A DNA stretch of 64,000 nt, from positions 42,466 to 106,465 of the forward strand of contig CAZLFA010000005.1 of NCBI GenBank assembly GCA_964558665.1. The letters are read 5' to 3'. Source of the DNA: CAZLFA01 sp964558665. GTDB lineage: Bacteria; Desulfobacterota; Syntrophia; Syntrophales; PHBD01. The position numbers and the translations under genes were made by a program. Below, piece by piece: positions 9,431 through 17,040 of this stretch; the first letter of the stretch is position 1, and every line of letters begins with the position of its first letter. The notes under the pieces were generated by a model. That model was not told the origin of the DNA, did no database searches, and saw only the letters and a list, made by a program, of their open reading frames with translations.

Positions 9431-9884
9431 AGGCCTTTCCTGTCGTACTTACAGTGATGACTGCTGTTGACCCCCTGCTGTTTCTTAAAGTAACCGTACC
9501 GTTTGGATCGCTTGTTCCCCGTACTCTGAAGAAAATTTGCTTTGTGCCTGAAAAATTGGCTGCTGATATCGCAATATCGGCGTCAAATGTTCTCGGTGTC
9601 TTGGTTTGATAAGTATTAAATACCGTCGGCGTAGCCGTCTCTGCATAAGATATAACATAGTTGTTATTGCTGGAATCATCAAAAGTAATTTTGTAGATTC
9701 TGCTCTCGCTTCTCGCCTTTTCTTTTGCATTTGCCATGTCTGCTTGGACATCCCTGGCTGCTGATCGCAAATTGGCATTTGAAGAGTATCTGTTCCAGGT
9801 AAATGTGGTAAAAGTTGCCAAAATGCCCATAATGAACATTACGATCAGTACTTCCACCATTGAAAAGCCGCGTCTGTTTTTCAT
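9408..9884 (-). CDS. fimT: Minor pseudopilin FimT/GspH
   Basis: A 158-residue prepilin, 'RRGFSMVEVLIVMFIMGIL', followed by 'RSAARDVQADMANAKEKAR', a pattern typical of GspH/FimT pseudopilins. The beta-rich C-terminal domain holds 'FFRVRGTSDPNGTVTLRNS', matching the family's end ('F...G...G.i.l.n'). FimT proteins are minor pilins, in some species linked to DNA binding. It shares 1 nt with the stop of the disulfide isomerase gene. Confidence 0.88.
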   Translation of the reverse strand: MKNRRGFSMVEVLIVMFIMGILATFTTFTWNRYSSNANLRSAARDVQADMANAKEKARSESRIYKITFDDSSNNNYVISYAETATPTVFNTYQTKTPRTFDADIAISAANFSGTKQIFFRVRGTSDPNGTVTLRNSRGSTAVITVSTTGKAYVTFNMQ

Positions 9885-10738
9885 TACATCTTTCCGTCTA
9901 TGGTCTGTATAAGTTCATCCTCGGGCAACGCCCCTTCGCGAACCCGCCCATCCGGCATGATTATGGTCGGAGTTGCTCCGAAACCGAGAGATTGCGCCAA
10001 TTTTTTTGAATTATCGATCTCCTCGGTGTTGCATTCCACTTTTTTTATCTCTTTTCTATCGAAATTATCTTCAAGCATTTTCATTGATTTACTGCACACG
10101 ACACTCTTTGCCTTCCAATATGCGTCCTTATGAAAATCGAGTGGAAAAAATTTTATATAGAAGGAGATGTCTTTTCGTTTCAAAGCAATCTGCTTAATCG
10201 TCTTATGAAGCTGGCCGCAGAAACCGCAATCCGGGTCCGTAAACAAAATTACCTTTTTTGAAGCTGCAGTTTCACCTACCACCAATGCCTCATTCAAAGG
10301 AATCGCTGATATATCGACTTTTTTATTATCCTTTATCTTCCGTATCGTCTCTGCCGTAAAATTTACCATGGGATCAAGTCCGATCAGCGAACCCATCATC
10401 ACATATTTCTTGTTCACATCGACATATAGAATATATGGCTTCCGCCTGCTTTCAATTACAATCTCGCAAAATCCCTTTGCCGCACTGTCCGACCAACTGA
10501 CAATTTTTACATCCGATGCATCAAGCTTTTTCAATACACCCCTGATATCCTCCTCGGTGAAAGTTGTACAAGTTGTCTGCGAAGATTTCTGCTGTATAAC
10601 CTTTGAAGATTTCTTGCCCCTGTCACTCTTGGATTCCTTTCCCCAGGCTGCAGTTCCCGTCTGAACAATAAACAATAATAAGACGAAACAAAAAACCAGA
10701 CCTTGATTCTTCGGCTGTTCAAATCGATTCATTATCAA
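9884..10738 (-). CDS. DsbC-like thiol:disulfide isomerase heading the minor-pilin operon
   Basis: A periplasmic protein of about 284 residues with hydrophobic signal segment, N-terminal dimerisation-type domain (about 60-150) and thioredoxin-fold domain with CGFC (about residues 171-174) in 'FTDPDCGFCGQLH'. DsbC/DsbG enzymes reshuffle wrong disulfides. A DsbC function fits the approximately 32 cysteines of PilY1 in the same operon. Start: an AGGAGG ends 9 nt before a TTG at 10738; the ATG at 10732 is 15 nt away. I prefer TTG, but the ATG remains possible. Translation is probably controlled by the upstream riboswitch, which can pair with this AGGAGG. Confidence 0.85.
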   Translation of the reverse strand: MIMNRFEQPKNQGLVFCFVLLLFIVQTGTAAWGKESKSDRGKKSSKVIQQKSSQTTCTTFTEEDIRGVLKKLDASDVKIVSWSDSAAKGFCEIVIESRRKPYILYVDVNKKYVMMGSLIGLDPMVNFTAETIRKIKDNKKVDISAIPLNEALVVGETAASKKVILFTDPDCGFCGQLHKTIKQIALKRKDISFYIKFFPLDFHKDAYWKAKSVVCSKSMKMLEDNFDRKEIKKVECNTEEIDNSKKLAQSLGFGATPTIIMPDGRVREGALPEDELIQTIDGKM

Positions 10739-10743
10739 GCGGC

Positions 10744-10924
10744 AGCACCTCCTGAAGTTTATCAACCATTTATTATTCTTTAAAAAAATGTTTAATAATT
10801 ATACCTTGAGTTAAAAGTTTTAACAATATATTTACTTTGCTCGGTTTTAGGAATTTGTTTTTGGCAGGGGCTTTGGAACACCTCTTCCGGGGCTAAACAC
10901 CTATCCCAGAGGAGGTGCTATGCT
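10744..10924 (-). promoter_or_regulatory. Riboswitch expression platform with anti-Shine-Dalgarno
   Basis: Seen directly: the transcript contains AGCACCUCCU (from 10919 to 10910) just after the aptamer and AGGAGGUGCU (from 10753 to 10744), the Shine-Dalgarno of the first gene. These ten bases are perfectly complementary. The same anti-SD can pair instead with GAGGUG at 10884-10879 or with AGGUG near 10899-10903. Mutually exclusive pairing of this kind suggests translational control. I see no hairpin followed by a T-tract, so a terminator mechanism is less likely. Confidence 0.65.
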
Positions 10925-11012
10925 CACCCGGCAACCCTGCTGCCATATCCAATTCACTTAAGACTTAGGCCAGAAGCTCTGCGTCCCACCCTTTCGGATG
11001 GTTTGCCTTTAT
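10925..11012 (-). promoter_or_regulatory. GEMM-I cyclic-dinucleotide riboswitch aptamer
   Basis: Minus strand shows the GEMM-I core: 'GGCAAACC', a hairpin capped by a GAAA tetraloop (10995-10992), 'GGGACGCA', 'GGCCUAAG', then 'GAUAUGGC' and 'GGCAGCAGGGUUGCC'. CCUAAG (10969-10964) with UAUGG (10947-10943) is the classic 11-nt tetraloop receptor that docks the GAAA loop in this aptamer. The last stem is GGCA/UGCC where Vibrio Vc2 has GGUA/UACC, a covariation. Known ligand is c-di-GMP; some deltaproteobacterial members prefer 3',3'-cGAMP, and I cannot tell which here. Confidence 0.93.
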
Positions 11013-11070
11013 CAGGAAAAGCAATCAACAATGAGAAATTGACACTTGTTTACTATTAATGGGGTGATAA

Positions 11071-11099
11071 ACAGTAACACCAATAGATTATGTTGTCAA
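11071..11099 (-). promoter_or_regulatory. Sigma70-type promoter of the minor-pilin operon
   Basis: On the minus strand TTGACA (11099-11094) is followed after 17 nt by TACTGT (11076-11071), which is preceded by TGT, an extended -10. The predicted start of transcription, near 11064, lies about 50 nt before the riboswitch aptamer. Confidence 0.65.
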
Positions 11100-11129
11100 T
11101 AAAAAATATTACCCACGCCGAATTCTCTC

Positions 11130-11158
11130 TTGACACGTTACAGGTGCTGTGTTAGCGT
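11130..11158 (+). promoter_or_regulatory. Possible promoter for the TPR gene
   Basis: TTGACA at 11130-11135 with TAGCGT at 11153-11158 (17-nt spacing, TGT before the -10). The -10 is weak. It faces away from the riboswitch promoter, so the two would be divergent. Confidence 0.3.
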
Positions 11159-11226
11159 TCAAACCAATTCTAATAATATTGAAATATCGCAATAATATCA
11201 ATGCACAACAGCATGCGGTTGCCTTG

Positions 11227-11913
11227 ATGATCACGGAAACTGATTCCCTAAAAAAAAGAATAGCTGATTGTATCGAAAGAAAAAAATTGGCCGATGCCAA
11301 GAATCTCTTAATGCAGCAATTGAATGAACACCCCATGGATATTGAAGCAAAAATGCTTCTTGGAAGGGTATTGATTGAGGCAGGGGAAGTGCGAGCGGCA
11401 TTTGAAGTTTTTCGAGAAATCGAATCCGCTTTTATTGACTTAAGCATGTTTTTTGTGCATCTTGGCGACATATACAGAAACCGGGGCATGAACAGGGAAG
11501 CCACGGACTGTTATCATAAATTTCTGGATTTAAACCCCGGATCGGCAATTTCCAAGGAACTCTCAGTTACCATAGATTCTTTAATCGGTAATCATGAATC
11601 ATACAGCGGGGACAAAGATTCCTCAAAAGAAATGGCAGGAATTGCACCTGAATTCTATACAATCACATTAGCTGATCTTTATGTAAGGCAGGGACATATA
11701 GACATGGCCTGCGAAGTTCTTGAGAAAATGCTTATAAAAAACCCTGCCAACGAAGATGCAGCGAAATTGCTGAGAGAACTTAAGCCAGTTACTTGTAGCG
11801 AATCGGATTCAGGTGTTTTAAAAAACAAAAAAATGGAAATTGTTATTAACAAGCTCACCCAGTGGCTTAATAAGTGCATTGATCGCAAGGCAGATCAACC
11901 AATGGTGCATTGA
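11227..11913 (+). CDS. Tetratricopeptide-repeat protein of unknown function
   Basis: About 228 residues with two to three TPR-like helix pairs: 'AKNLLMQQLNEHPMDIEAK' (about 22-41), 'LGDIYRNRGMNREATDCYHKF' (about 80-100) and 'LADLYVRQGHIDMACEVLE' (about 148-166). No signal peptide, so probably cytoplasmic and a protein-binding scaffold. I took the ATG at 11227, although no clear SD precedes it; a GTG at 11149 would add 26 residues of unlikely sequence. The stop overlaps the next ATG (TGATG), which ties it to the peptidase gene. Confidence 0.75.
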   Translation: MITETDSLKKRIADCIERKKLADAKNLLMQQLNEHPMDIEAKMLLGRVLIEAGEVRAAFEVFREIESAFIDLSMFFVHLGDIYRNRGMNREATDCYHKFLDLNPGSAISKELSVTIDSLIGNHESYSGDKDSSKEMAGIAPEFYTITLADLYVRQGHIDMACEVLEKMLIKNPANEDAAKLLRELKPVTCSESDSGVLKNKKMEIVINKLTQWLNKCIDRKADQPMVH

Positions 11914-12983
11914 TGGAAGAAAATAATCGCATCTCCAGAGTTCTAACGATTGTAAACAACGCCGGCGTGGACGGGCTGATTTTTTTCAATATCACTAATA
12001 TAAGATACTTAACGGGCTTTTCTGGAAGCGAAGGAACACTTCTAATCGACAAAGAGAAAATAACCCTGTTGGTCGATGGAAGATACATTAACCAGGCTAA
12101 ATCGGAAACAACAAATATTGCGATTGTTGAATATCAGGATAAGATCGACGGCATAGTTAATCTAGTTAAAGAACATAGATTGAAAAAGGTCGGCTTTGAA
12201 TCTACAGCTATTGATGTACACACGTTCGTACAGATAAGACACAAACTCGAACCTGTTGATCTGCTCCCCGTTGCACAAGAAATTAGACTACTGAGAGCTC
12301 GCAAGGAAGATTCTGAAATCTCACTGGTTAAAAAGGCTTCTACTCTGGCTAGCTCAGCTTTGCTCAACACATTAAAGATTATCAAGCCCGGCATTAAGGA
12401 AAAAGATCTTGCGCTTGAGATAGATTATACGATCAGGCAATTAGGCGCCAGCAATACATCCTTTGACACGATAGTGGCGTCTGGCTTAAATTCAGCCTTG
12501 CCTCATGCAAAGCCGACCATCAAAACACTTGCAAAGGGTGATGCTGTTGTGATTGATTACGGAGCAGTAATAGAAGGATACAGATCCGATGAAACGTGTA
12601 CTTTTTTCTTAGGCCCGGTTAATGAAAAACAGCAAAAAGTATACAACATCGTTAAGACCGCACACGATCTGGCTATAGAAGCTATAAAGGCGGGAATTTC
12701 TTGCAGAGAAATCGATCGTATCGCAAGAGAGTATATAAGCAAACACGACAAAGGGCATTTTTTTACACATGCAACAGGGCATGGAGTTGGATTGGATGTA
12801 CATGAATCACCGAGACTTTCTCCAAAGTCCGATGAAATTCTTGAAGCAGGAATGCTTATAACCGTTGAACCAGGTGTGTATATCCCCGGCTCTTGGGGAG
12901 TAAGGATAGAAGATACGGTGATTGTCAAGGAAGATGGTTGTGAGATAATAACTGAAATGTCAAAAGAACTTACCATATTATAA
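11913..12983 (+). CDS. pepP: Xaa-Pro aminopeptidase (M24B family)
   Basis: A cytoplasmic metallopeptidase (356 residues) that removes an N-terminal residue preceding proline, or splits X-Pro dipeptides. N-terminal creatinase-like domain (about 1-125) with 'RYLTGFSGSEG', then the pita-bread catalytic domain. All five metal ligands are visible: Asp in 'VIDYGA' (about 215), Asp in 'RSDET' (about 226), His in 'THATGHGVGL' (about 289), Glu in 'VEPGVY' (about 317) and Glu in 'RIEDTV' (about 331). ATG at 11913 sits in the TGATG junction with the TPR gene. PepP versus PepQ cannot be decided from motifs alone. Confidence 0.92.
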   Translation: MEENNRISRVLTIVNNAGVDGLIFFNITNIRYLTGFSGSEGTLLIDKEKITLLVDGRYINQAKSETTNIAIVEYQDKIDGIVNLVKEHRLKKVGFESTAIDVHTFVQIRHKLEPVDLLPVAQEIRLLRARKEDSEISLVKKASTLASSALLNTLKIIKPGIKEKDLALEIDYTIRQLGASNTSFDTIVASGLNSALPHAKPTIKTLAKGDAVVIDYGAVIEGYRSDETCTFFLGPVNEKQQKVYNIVKTAHDLAIEAIKAGISCREIDRIAREYISKHDKGHFFTHATGHGVGLDVHESPRLSPKSDEILEAGMLITVEPGVYIPGSWGVRIEDTVIVKEDGCEIITEMSKELTIL

Positions 12984-13060
12984 CAGTAAACGACCCGATG
13001 TCTTTTCTTATATATTGTTAAACAGGAAATAATAAAGTTTATCGCTTTGGAGTTATAAAA

Positions 13061-13456
13061 ATGAAAGTTTTTCCGGATGATCTTCTTTACAGTCGCGAAC
13101 ACATGTGGGTTCGAGTCGATGGTGAATTGGCCACGATAGGCGTCACAGATTATGCTCAGGAGCAAATGGGAGAAATTCATGCGATTGAACTTCCCAATGT
13201 CGATTCTTCAGTTGATCGTGATGAACCTTTCGGAAGCATAGAATCGGTAAAAGGTGTTATCGAACTCATATCTCCTGTCAGTGGCGATGTCGTCCATTCT
13301 AACGAAGACCTTGTTGATGACATTGGAATTATCAACAGTGATCCTCATGATACGGGATGGATGGTTGTCGTAACGATGTGTGACTTGGAAGAGCTCGATG
13401 ACCTTCTTGACTCCCGGGGATACCATGACTTTGTGCTGCAGGAATTGGGGGGGTAA
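13061..13456 (+). CDS. gcvH: Glycine cleavage system H protein
   Basis: Lipoyl carrier (131 residues) that shuttles the aminomethyl group among the P, T and L proteins. The lipoylated lysine is Lys64 in 'GSIESVKGVIEL'. SD GGAG lies 9 nt before the ATG. The next gene, 10 nt downstream, is a lipoate/octanoate transferase that probably modifies this lysine. The other glycine cleavage gene in the window, gcvPA, lies 21 kb away; gcvT and gcvPB are not present here. Confidence 0.96.
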   Translation: MKVFPDDLLYSREHMWVRVDGELATIGVTDYAQEQMGEIHAIELPNVDSSVDRDEPFGSIESVKGVIELISPVSGDVVHSNEDLVDDIGIINSDPHDTGWMVVVTMCDLEELDDLLDSRGYHDFVLQELGG

Positions 13457-13466
13457 TTAAGCCCTC

Positions 13467-14297
13467 GTGAACAAATGGAGAATCATTCCCTTCAGGGTCG
13501 GAAGTGCCTATGAAAATATGGCTATTGATGAAGCATTGTTTCGACTGAACCACAAAGATGATTCACCTCCTGTCCTAAGATTCTATTCTTGGCAAAACCC
13601 AACTGTATCACTCGGCTATTTCCAGAAAACAGTTAAGGAAATAAACGTTGAAGCTTGTTCCCAACTGGGTATTGATCTGGTAAGACGACCTACTGGAGGT
13701 AAGGCCGTCCTCCACAGTAATGATTTAACCTATGCGGTTGTTGCCAAAGAAACCAACCACTTATTTTCAAAAGATCTTCTTGATACATACAGAACTATAA
13801 GTCATTGTCTCGCGGAAGGCTTGAGAAGATTAGGGATATGTGCTGTTATGGCAGATGAACCAAGAAAGGAAATATCACCTTCTTTAAAAAATTACTGTTT
13901 CTCCTCACCTTCCCGTTATGAACTGCTTGTTAGCGATAAGAAAATATGTGGCAGTGCCCAGGCAAGAGCTCAAGGTGTATTTTTACAGCATGGAGCCATG
14001 TTGCTTGATTTTAATGCAAATGAAAGCTTGTCCGTTCTTAAACAGCATGACGATGCCCCCGATCAGTTTCAATACCTCGTAAATTCCGTAACGTCGATTC
14101 GTCAGTGCATAGGTCGCAATATCGACATAATAAGACTTTGTAACATATTGCAATCCGGATTTGAAAATATTTTGGGTATTAGCTTTGATGTCATTGACTT
14201 GACCTCTGAGGAGAAGGCATTAGCAAAAGAACTGATTAAGAACAAATACTCTCTACGTCACTGGAATATGGATGGTGGAATGAGCAAAAGTGATTAA
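13467..14297 (+). CDS. Lipoate/octanoate transferase, LplA/LipM family
   Basis: A 276-residue member of the biotin/lipoate ligase fold. Family motif 'RRPTGGKAVLH' is at 73-83. The pair Cys144 in 'NYCFSSPSRYEL' and Lys158/159 in 'KKICGSAQ' matches the arrangement of LipM octanoyltransferases, where that Cys is catalytic; simple LplA ligases lack it. So octanoyl transfer from ACP onto GcvH is the likelier reaction. The start is GTG at 13467, with no ATG nearby. It lies directly behind gcvH. Confidence 0.85.
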   Translation: MNKWRIIPFRVGSAYENMAIDEALFRLNHKDDSPPVLRFYSWQNPTVSLGYFQKTVKEINVEACSQLGIDLVRRPTGGKAVLHSNDLTYAVVAKETNHLFSKDLLDTYRTISHCLAEGLRRLGICAVMADEPRKEISPSLKNYCFSSPSRYELLVSDKKICGSAQARAQGVFLQHGAMLLDFNANESLSVLKQHDDAPDQFQYLVNSVTSIRQCIGRNIDIIRLCNILQSGFENILGISFDVIDLTSEEKALAKELIKNKYSLRHWNMDGGMSKSD

Positions 14298-14308
14298 ATA
14301 AATTTCAG

Positions 14309-14503
14309 GTGCAAATTTTATTTTTTGGTTGCACTTTTGGTATAGATCGCGTATACACTGAGATATTCCAAGGGAGTATCCCGATCATCTCTTTAGAGAT
14401 AATACAAAAAATACATAAGGTAACCGTTGGAATAGGCGATGAAAACAGTGAGTTTATTAGCTCTTTTAAGGAAATTCTCGCCGAAGCAAGGAGCGTGATT
14501 TAA
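14309..14503 (+). pseudogene. Remnant resembling the C-terminus of histidinol-phosphate aminotransferase (HisC)
   Basis: A 64-codon frame whose end, 'KVTVGIGDENSEFISSFKEILA', follows the usual HisC ending (R-[IV]-[ST]-[IV]-G-x(3)-EN-x-[RK]-F-[IL]-x-A-[LF]-KE-[IV]-L). Upstream 'FGIDRVYTEIFQ' resembles the HisC 'vYeeLl' helix. The PLP-lysine region and everything before it are missing, and the preceding gene ends 11 nt upstream. I read it as a decayed 3' fragment; a small unrelated protein is the alternative. Confidence 0.42.
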
Positions 14504-14518
14504 ACATAAGAAACATTT

Positions 14519-14573
14519 AAAGGGTAGAGAGCGGTATTATGGTGTGTACCATAAGCCGTGCTGCCCTTTTTTT
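14519..14573 (+). terminator. Structured terminator ahead of rpsU
   Basis: An outer 9-bp stem AAAGGGTAG (14519-14527) with CTGCCCTTT (14561-14569, one G-U) encloses a second hairpin, TTATGGT-gtgt-ACCATAA (14537-14554). TTTTTTT follows at 14567-14573. It should end the gcvH/lipoate-transferase transcript. Because rpsU starts only about 60 nt later, it could also act as a leader attenuator. Confidence 0.75.
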
Positions 14574-14631
14574 GTATCTTCTAAGTGGTTGTTTTATATA
14601 AAAAATCATCAAAAAGAAAGGAATGAATGTC

Positions 14632-14823
14632 TTGGAAGTTAAAGTATTCGACAATGATGTAGAAAAAGCTTTGAAGATTCTCAAAAACAAGCTTTCTAAA
14701 AGCGGCCTGTTTAAAGAATTGAAACTGCGGCGAGCCTATGAAAAACCATCGGTAAAAAAGAAGAGAAAGGCAATCGAAGCTCGAAGACGCTTTGCCAAGG
14801 TTCAGAGAAGAAGAAGCGCATAG
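14632..14823 (+). CDS. rpsU: 30S ribosomal protein S21
   Basis: A small, very basic ribosomal protein needed for translation initiation. The body 'VFDNDVEKALKILKNKLSK', the 'YEKPSVKKKRKAIEARRR' segment and the Arg-rich tail are typical. Start: AAAGGA abuts an ATG at 14623 with no spacing, but lies 9 nt before the TTG at 14632. The TTG form begins M-E-V-K-V, as most S21 proteins do, so I prefer it; the ATG form would add three residues. Confidence 0.93.
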   Translation: MEVKVFDNDVEKALKILKNKLSKSGLFKELKLRRAYEKPSVKKKRKAIEARRRFAKVQRRRSA

Positions 14824-14895
14824 GGGAATAGGCTGGTTAAAATTTCTGAAGAAAAGCAGCAAGTCTGAAGACAGCGTTTTTATTAATTAACAGGT

Positions 14896-15555
14896 GTGCG
14901 AGTGGAAGAAAAGCAATACCTCGTTGATGCCTTACGAATAGAAGAATCATGGCGGATATTCAGAATAATGTCCGAGTTCGTAGAGGCGATAGAAGAGCTA
15001 TCCAGATTGCAAAATGCAGTTACGATCTTTGGATCAGCGCGTACTGAACCAGATGATATTTATTATAGAAAATCAGAAGACCTTGCACGCAGATTGGCTC
15101 TGAAAGGGTTTAGCGTCATTACGGGTGGCGGACCTGGAATCATGGAGGCGGCCAATAAGGGGGCTGCTGAGGCCGGAGGCAAGTCGGTCGGCATGAACAT
15201 TCGTTTGCCCTACGAACAGAAACCCAACGCCTACGCAAATATCAGCATTGATTATAAATATTTTTTCATCCGTAAAGTCATGTTTGTCAAATATGCCGTA
15301 GCCTATGTTATACTACCCGGAGGCTTTGGCACGATGGACGAGTTGTTTGAAGCATTAACACTGATTCAGACAAGACGCATCAAAAGCTTTCCTGTAATTC
15401 TTATGGGCAGCGAATATTGGAGCGGCCTTGTCGAATGGTTGAAAACAACAATGCTGAAAGAAGGGAAGATCGACAAAGAAGACTTGGATCTATTGCATAT
15501 TATTGACGAACCCGAGGATGCTGTTAAGCATATTCAGAAATTCGTTATATTATAA
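14896..15555 (+). CDS. LOG-family (TIGR00730) Rossmann-fold protein
   Basis: A 219-residue protein with both signature motifs: 'GGGPGIMEAANKGA' (about 76-89) and 'PGGFGTMDE' (about 141-149). Family members long called lysine decarboxylase-like are in several bacteria nucleotide 5'-monophosphate phosphoribohydrolases that release bases, including cytokinin ribotides in plants. Substrate here is unknown. Start is GTG at 14896; a second GTG at 14902 is better spaced from AGGTG and would remove two residues. Confidence 0.88.
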   Translation: MRVEEKQYLVDALRIEESWRIFRIMSEFVEAIEELSRLQNAVTIFGSARTEPDDIYYRKSEDLARRLALKGFSVITGGGPGIMEAANKGAAEAGGKSVGMNIRLPYEQKPNAYANISIDYKYFFIRKVMFVKYAVAYVILPGGFGTMDELFEALTLIQTRRIKSFPVILMGSEYWSGLVEWLKTTMLKEGKIDKEDLDLLHIIDEPEDAVKHIQKFVIL

Positions 15556-15600
15556 AGCATCATACCTCGATTCATTCTTTTAACTCCAAATCAAATAATC

Positions 15601-17022
15601 ATGTCATCCAGCCAGAGACACACCGAAGATACAATATCACTGGACAAGGTACTTAAAGATCTCAAAAAAGGGGTATTCCATCCGTGTTATCTTCTCTACG
15701 GCGAGGAAGAGTATCTCGTTAAAGACTCAACACAAAAAATAATAGATTTGATGATTCCTAGTAAGGCTGACCGGGATTTCAATCTTTTCATAATAGATGG
15801 GGATCAACAGGATATAAACAGTGTTTGCGAATCACTCCAAGCCATCCCACTTTTGCCGGTAAGAAAAGTAATTCTTCTGAAAGACACTTCCGTTTTCCAA
15901 TCGAGAGAAACAGCACCTGATATCATTAGGAATATCAAGGATTGTATCGATAAAGATCCTTCAAGGGCATGCAGGTACTTTCTGACTTTCTTGAGGATCT
16001 CAGGCTGGAATCTCAAGGATTTTTATAATGACGGCTGGAAAAGAATTTCAAATGATCAATGGCAATCAATAACCGGCACCAGTGATACAACACATCGAGA
16101 GGATTGGATTCCCAAAGTCGTTGATCTGTGTATTCAGCGTGGCATGGAAGAAAAATCATTTAACGAAACAGATCGTTTGAGTAATTTGCTGAAGAGCGGT
16201 CTTCCAGAGGAAAATCATTTGATTTTAACAGCCAATGCGGTCGACAGGAGAAAATCTCTATTCAAGATAATATCCGAACTGGGCATTGTTATTAATTTTC
16301 CCAAAATAAAGGGAGATTTAAAACAACGTAACATGCTTCAGGAAATAGCAAACAGAACCCTGCTTGATCACGGGAAAGCTTTATCAAAAGATGCCTGGCA
16401 GGCAATAGGGCGAAAAACAGGTTTTAATTTGAGAGATGCAATGGGCGCCATCGAACAAATAGTCGATTATACAGGAGACAGCAAATTTGTTGAAGAGAAG
16501 GATATAGAAGAAATTGTCGGCAAGACCAAAGAGACTGCTGTCTTTGATCTCACAGCGGCTCTAGTTGAAAAAGATACACAAAAAGCGCTTATCACCCTTG
16601 ACGCACTTTTCAAACAGGGCGTTAATCATATCCTGATACATTCCGTCCTGGCAAGAGAGATCAGAATGCTGATTCATGCGAAAATAGTAACAAAAGCGTT
16701 ATCCATTAAACCATTAACACATGAATTGGACTATAACCGGTTTCTTAAAACAATCCATCCTGTTATAAAGGAACGTTCAAAGTCGCTGGGATTGCAGGGA
16801 AGCTTGGCCAATCAGAATCCCTATGTAATCTTCATGGCAATTAAAAACTCGATCTCTTTTTCTTTCGAAGACCTCAGAATATATTTGCAGAAACTGGTTG
16901 ATATGGACATTTCTTTTAAGTCGACTCCTAAAGATCACAGAATATTACTTGAACATTTTTTAATTGATGTCTGCTCTTCTTCAAAAAACAGTTCTCAGCA
17001 ATCCTCGATTGCGAACTTGTAA
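15601..17022 (+). CDS. holA: DNA polymerase III delta subunit with an internal insertion
   Basis: The clamp-loader subunit that opens the beta clamp. AAA+-like N-terminus begins 'FHPCYLLYGEEEYLVKD' (about 26-42), followed by 'LPVRKVILLKD', the 'DRRKSLFKII' lid region (about 215-224) and the C-terminal collar domain ('AVFDLTAALVEKDTQKAL' and 'HILIHSVLAREIRML'). The family is normally about 330-350 residues; this one has 473. The extra length sits at about residues 112-195, between the first and second strands of the N-terminal domain, and is not low complexity. Frame is intact. The insertion's role is unknown. Confidence 0.88.
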   Translation: MSSSQRHTEDTISLDKVLKDLKKGVFHPCYLLYGEEEYLVKDSTQKIIDLMIPSKADRDFNLFIIDGDQQDINSVCESLQAIPLLPVRKVILLKDTSVFQSRETAPDIIRNIKDCIDKDPSRACRYFLTFLRISGWNLKDFYNDGWKRISNDQWQSITGTSDTTHREDWIPKVVDLCIQRGMEEKSFNETDRLSNLLKSGLPEENHLILTANAVDRRKSLFKIISELGIVINFPKIKGDLKQRNMLQEIANRTLLDHGKALSKDAWQAIGRKTGFNLRDAMGAIEQIVDYTGDSKFVEEKDIEEIVGKTKETAVFDLTAALVEKDTQKALITLDALFKQGVNHILIHSVLAREIRMLIHAKIVTKALSIKPLTHELDYNRFLKTIHPVIKERSKSLGLQGSLANQNPYVIFMAIKNSISFSFEDLRIYLQKLVDMDISFKSTPKDHRILLEHFLIDVCSSSKNSSQQSSIANL

Positions 17023-17040
17023 AGCAGCCATAGCGACACC

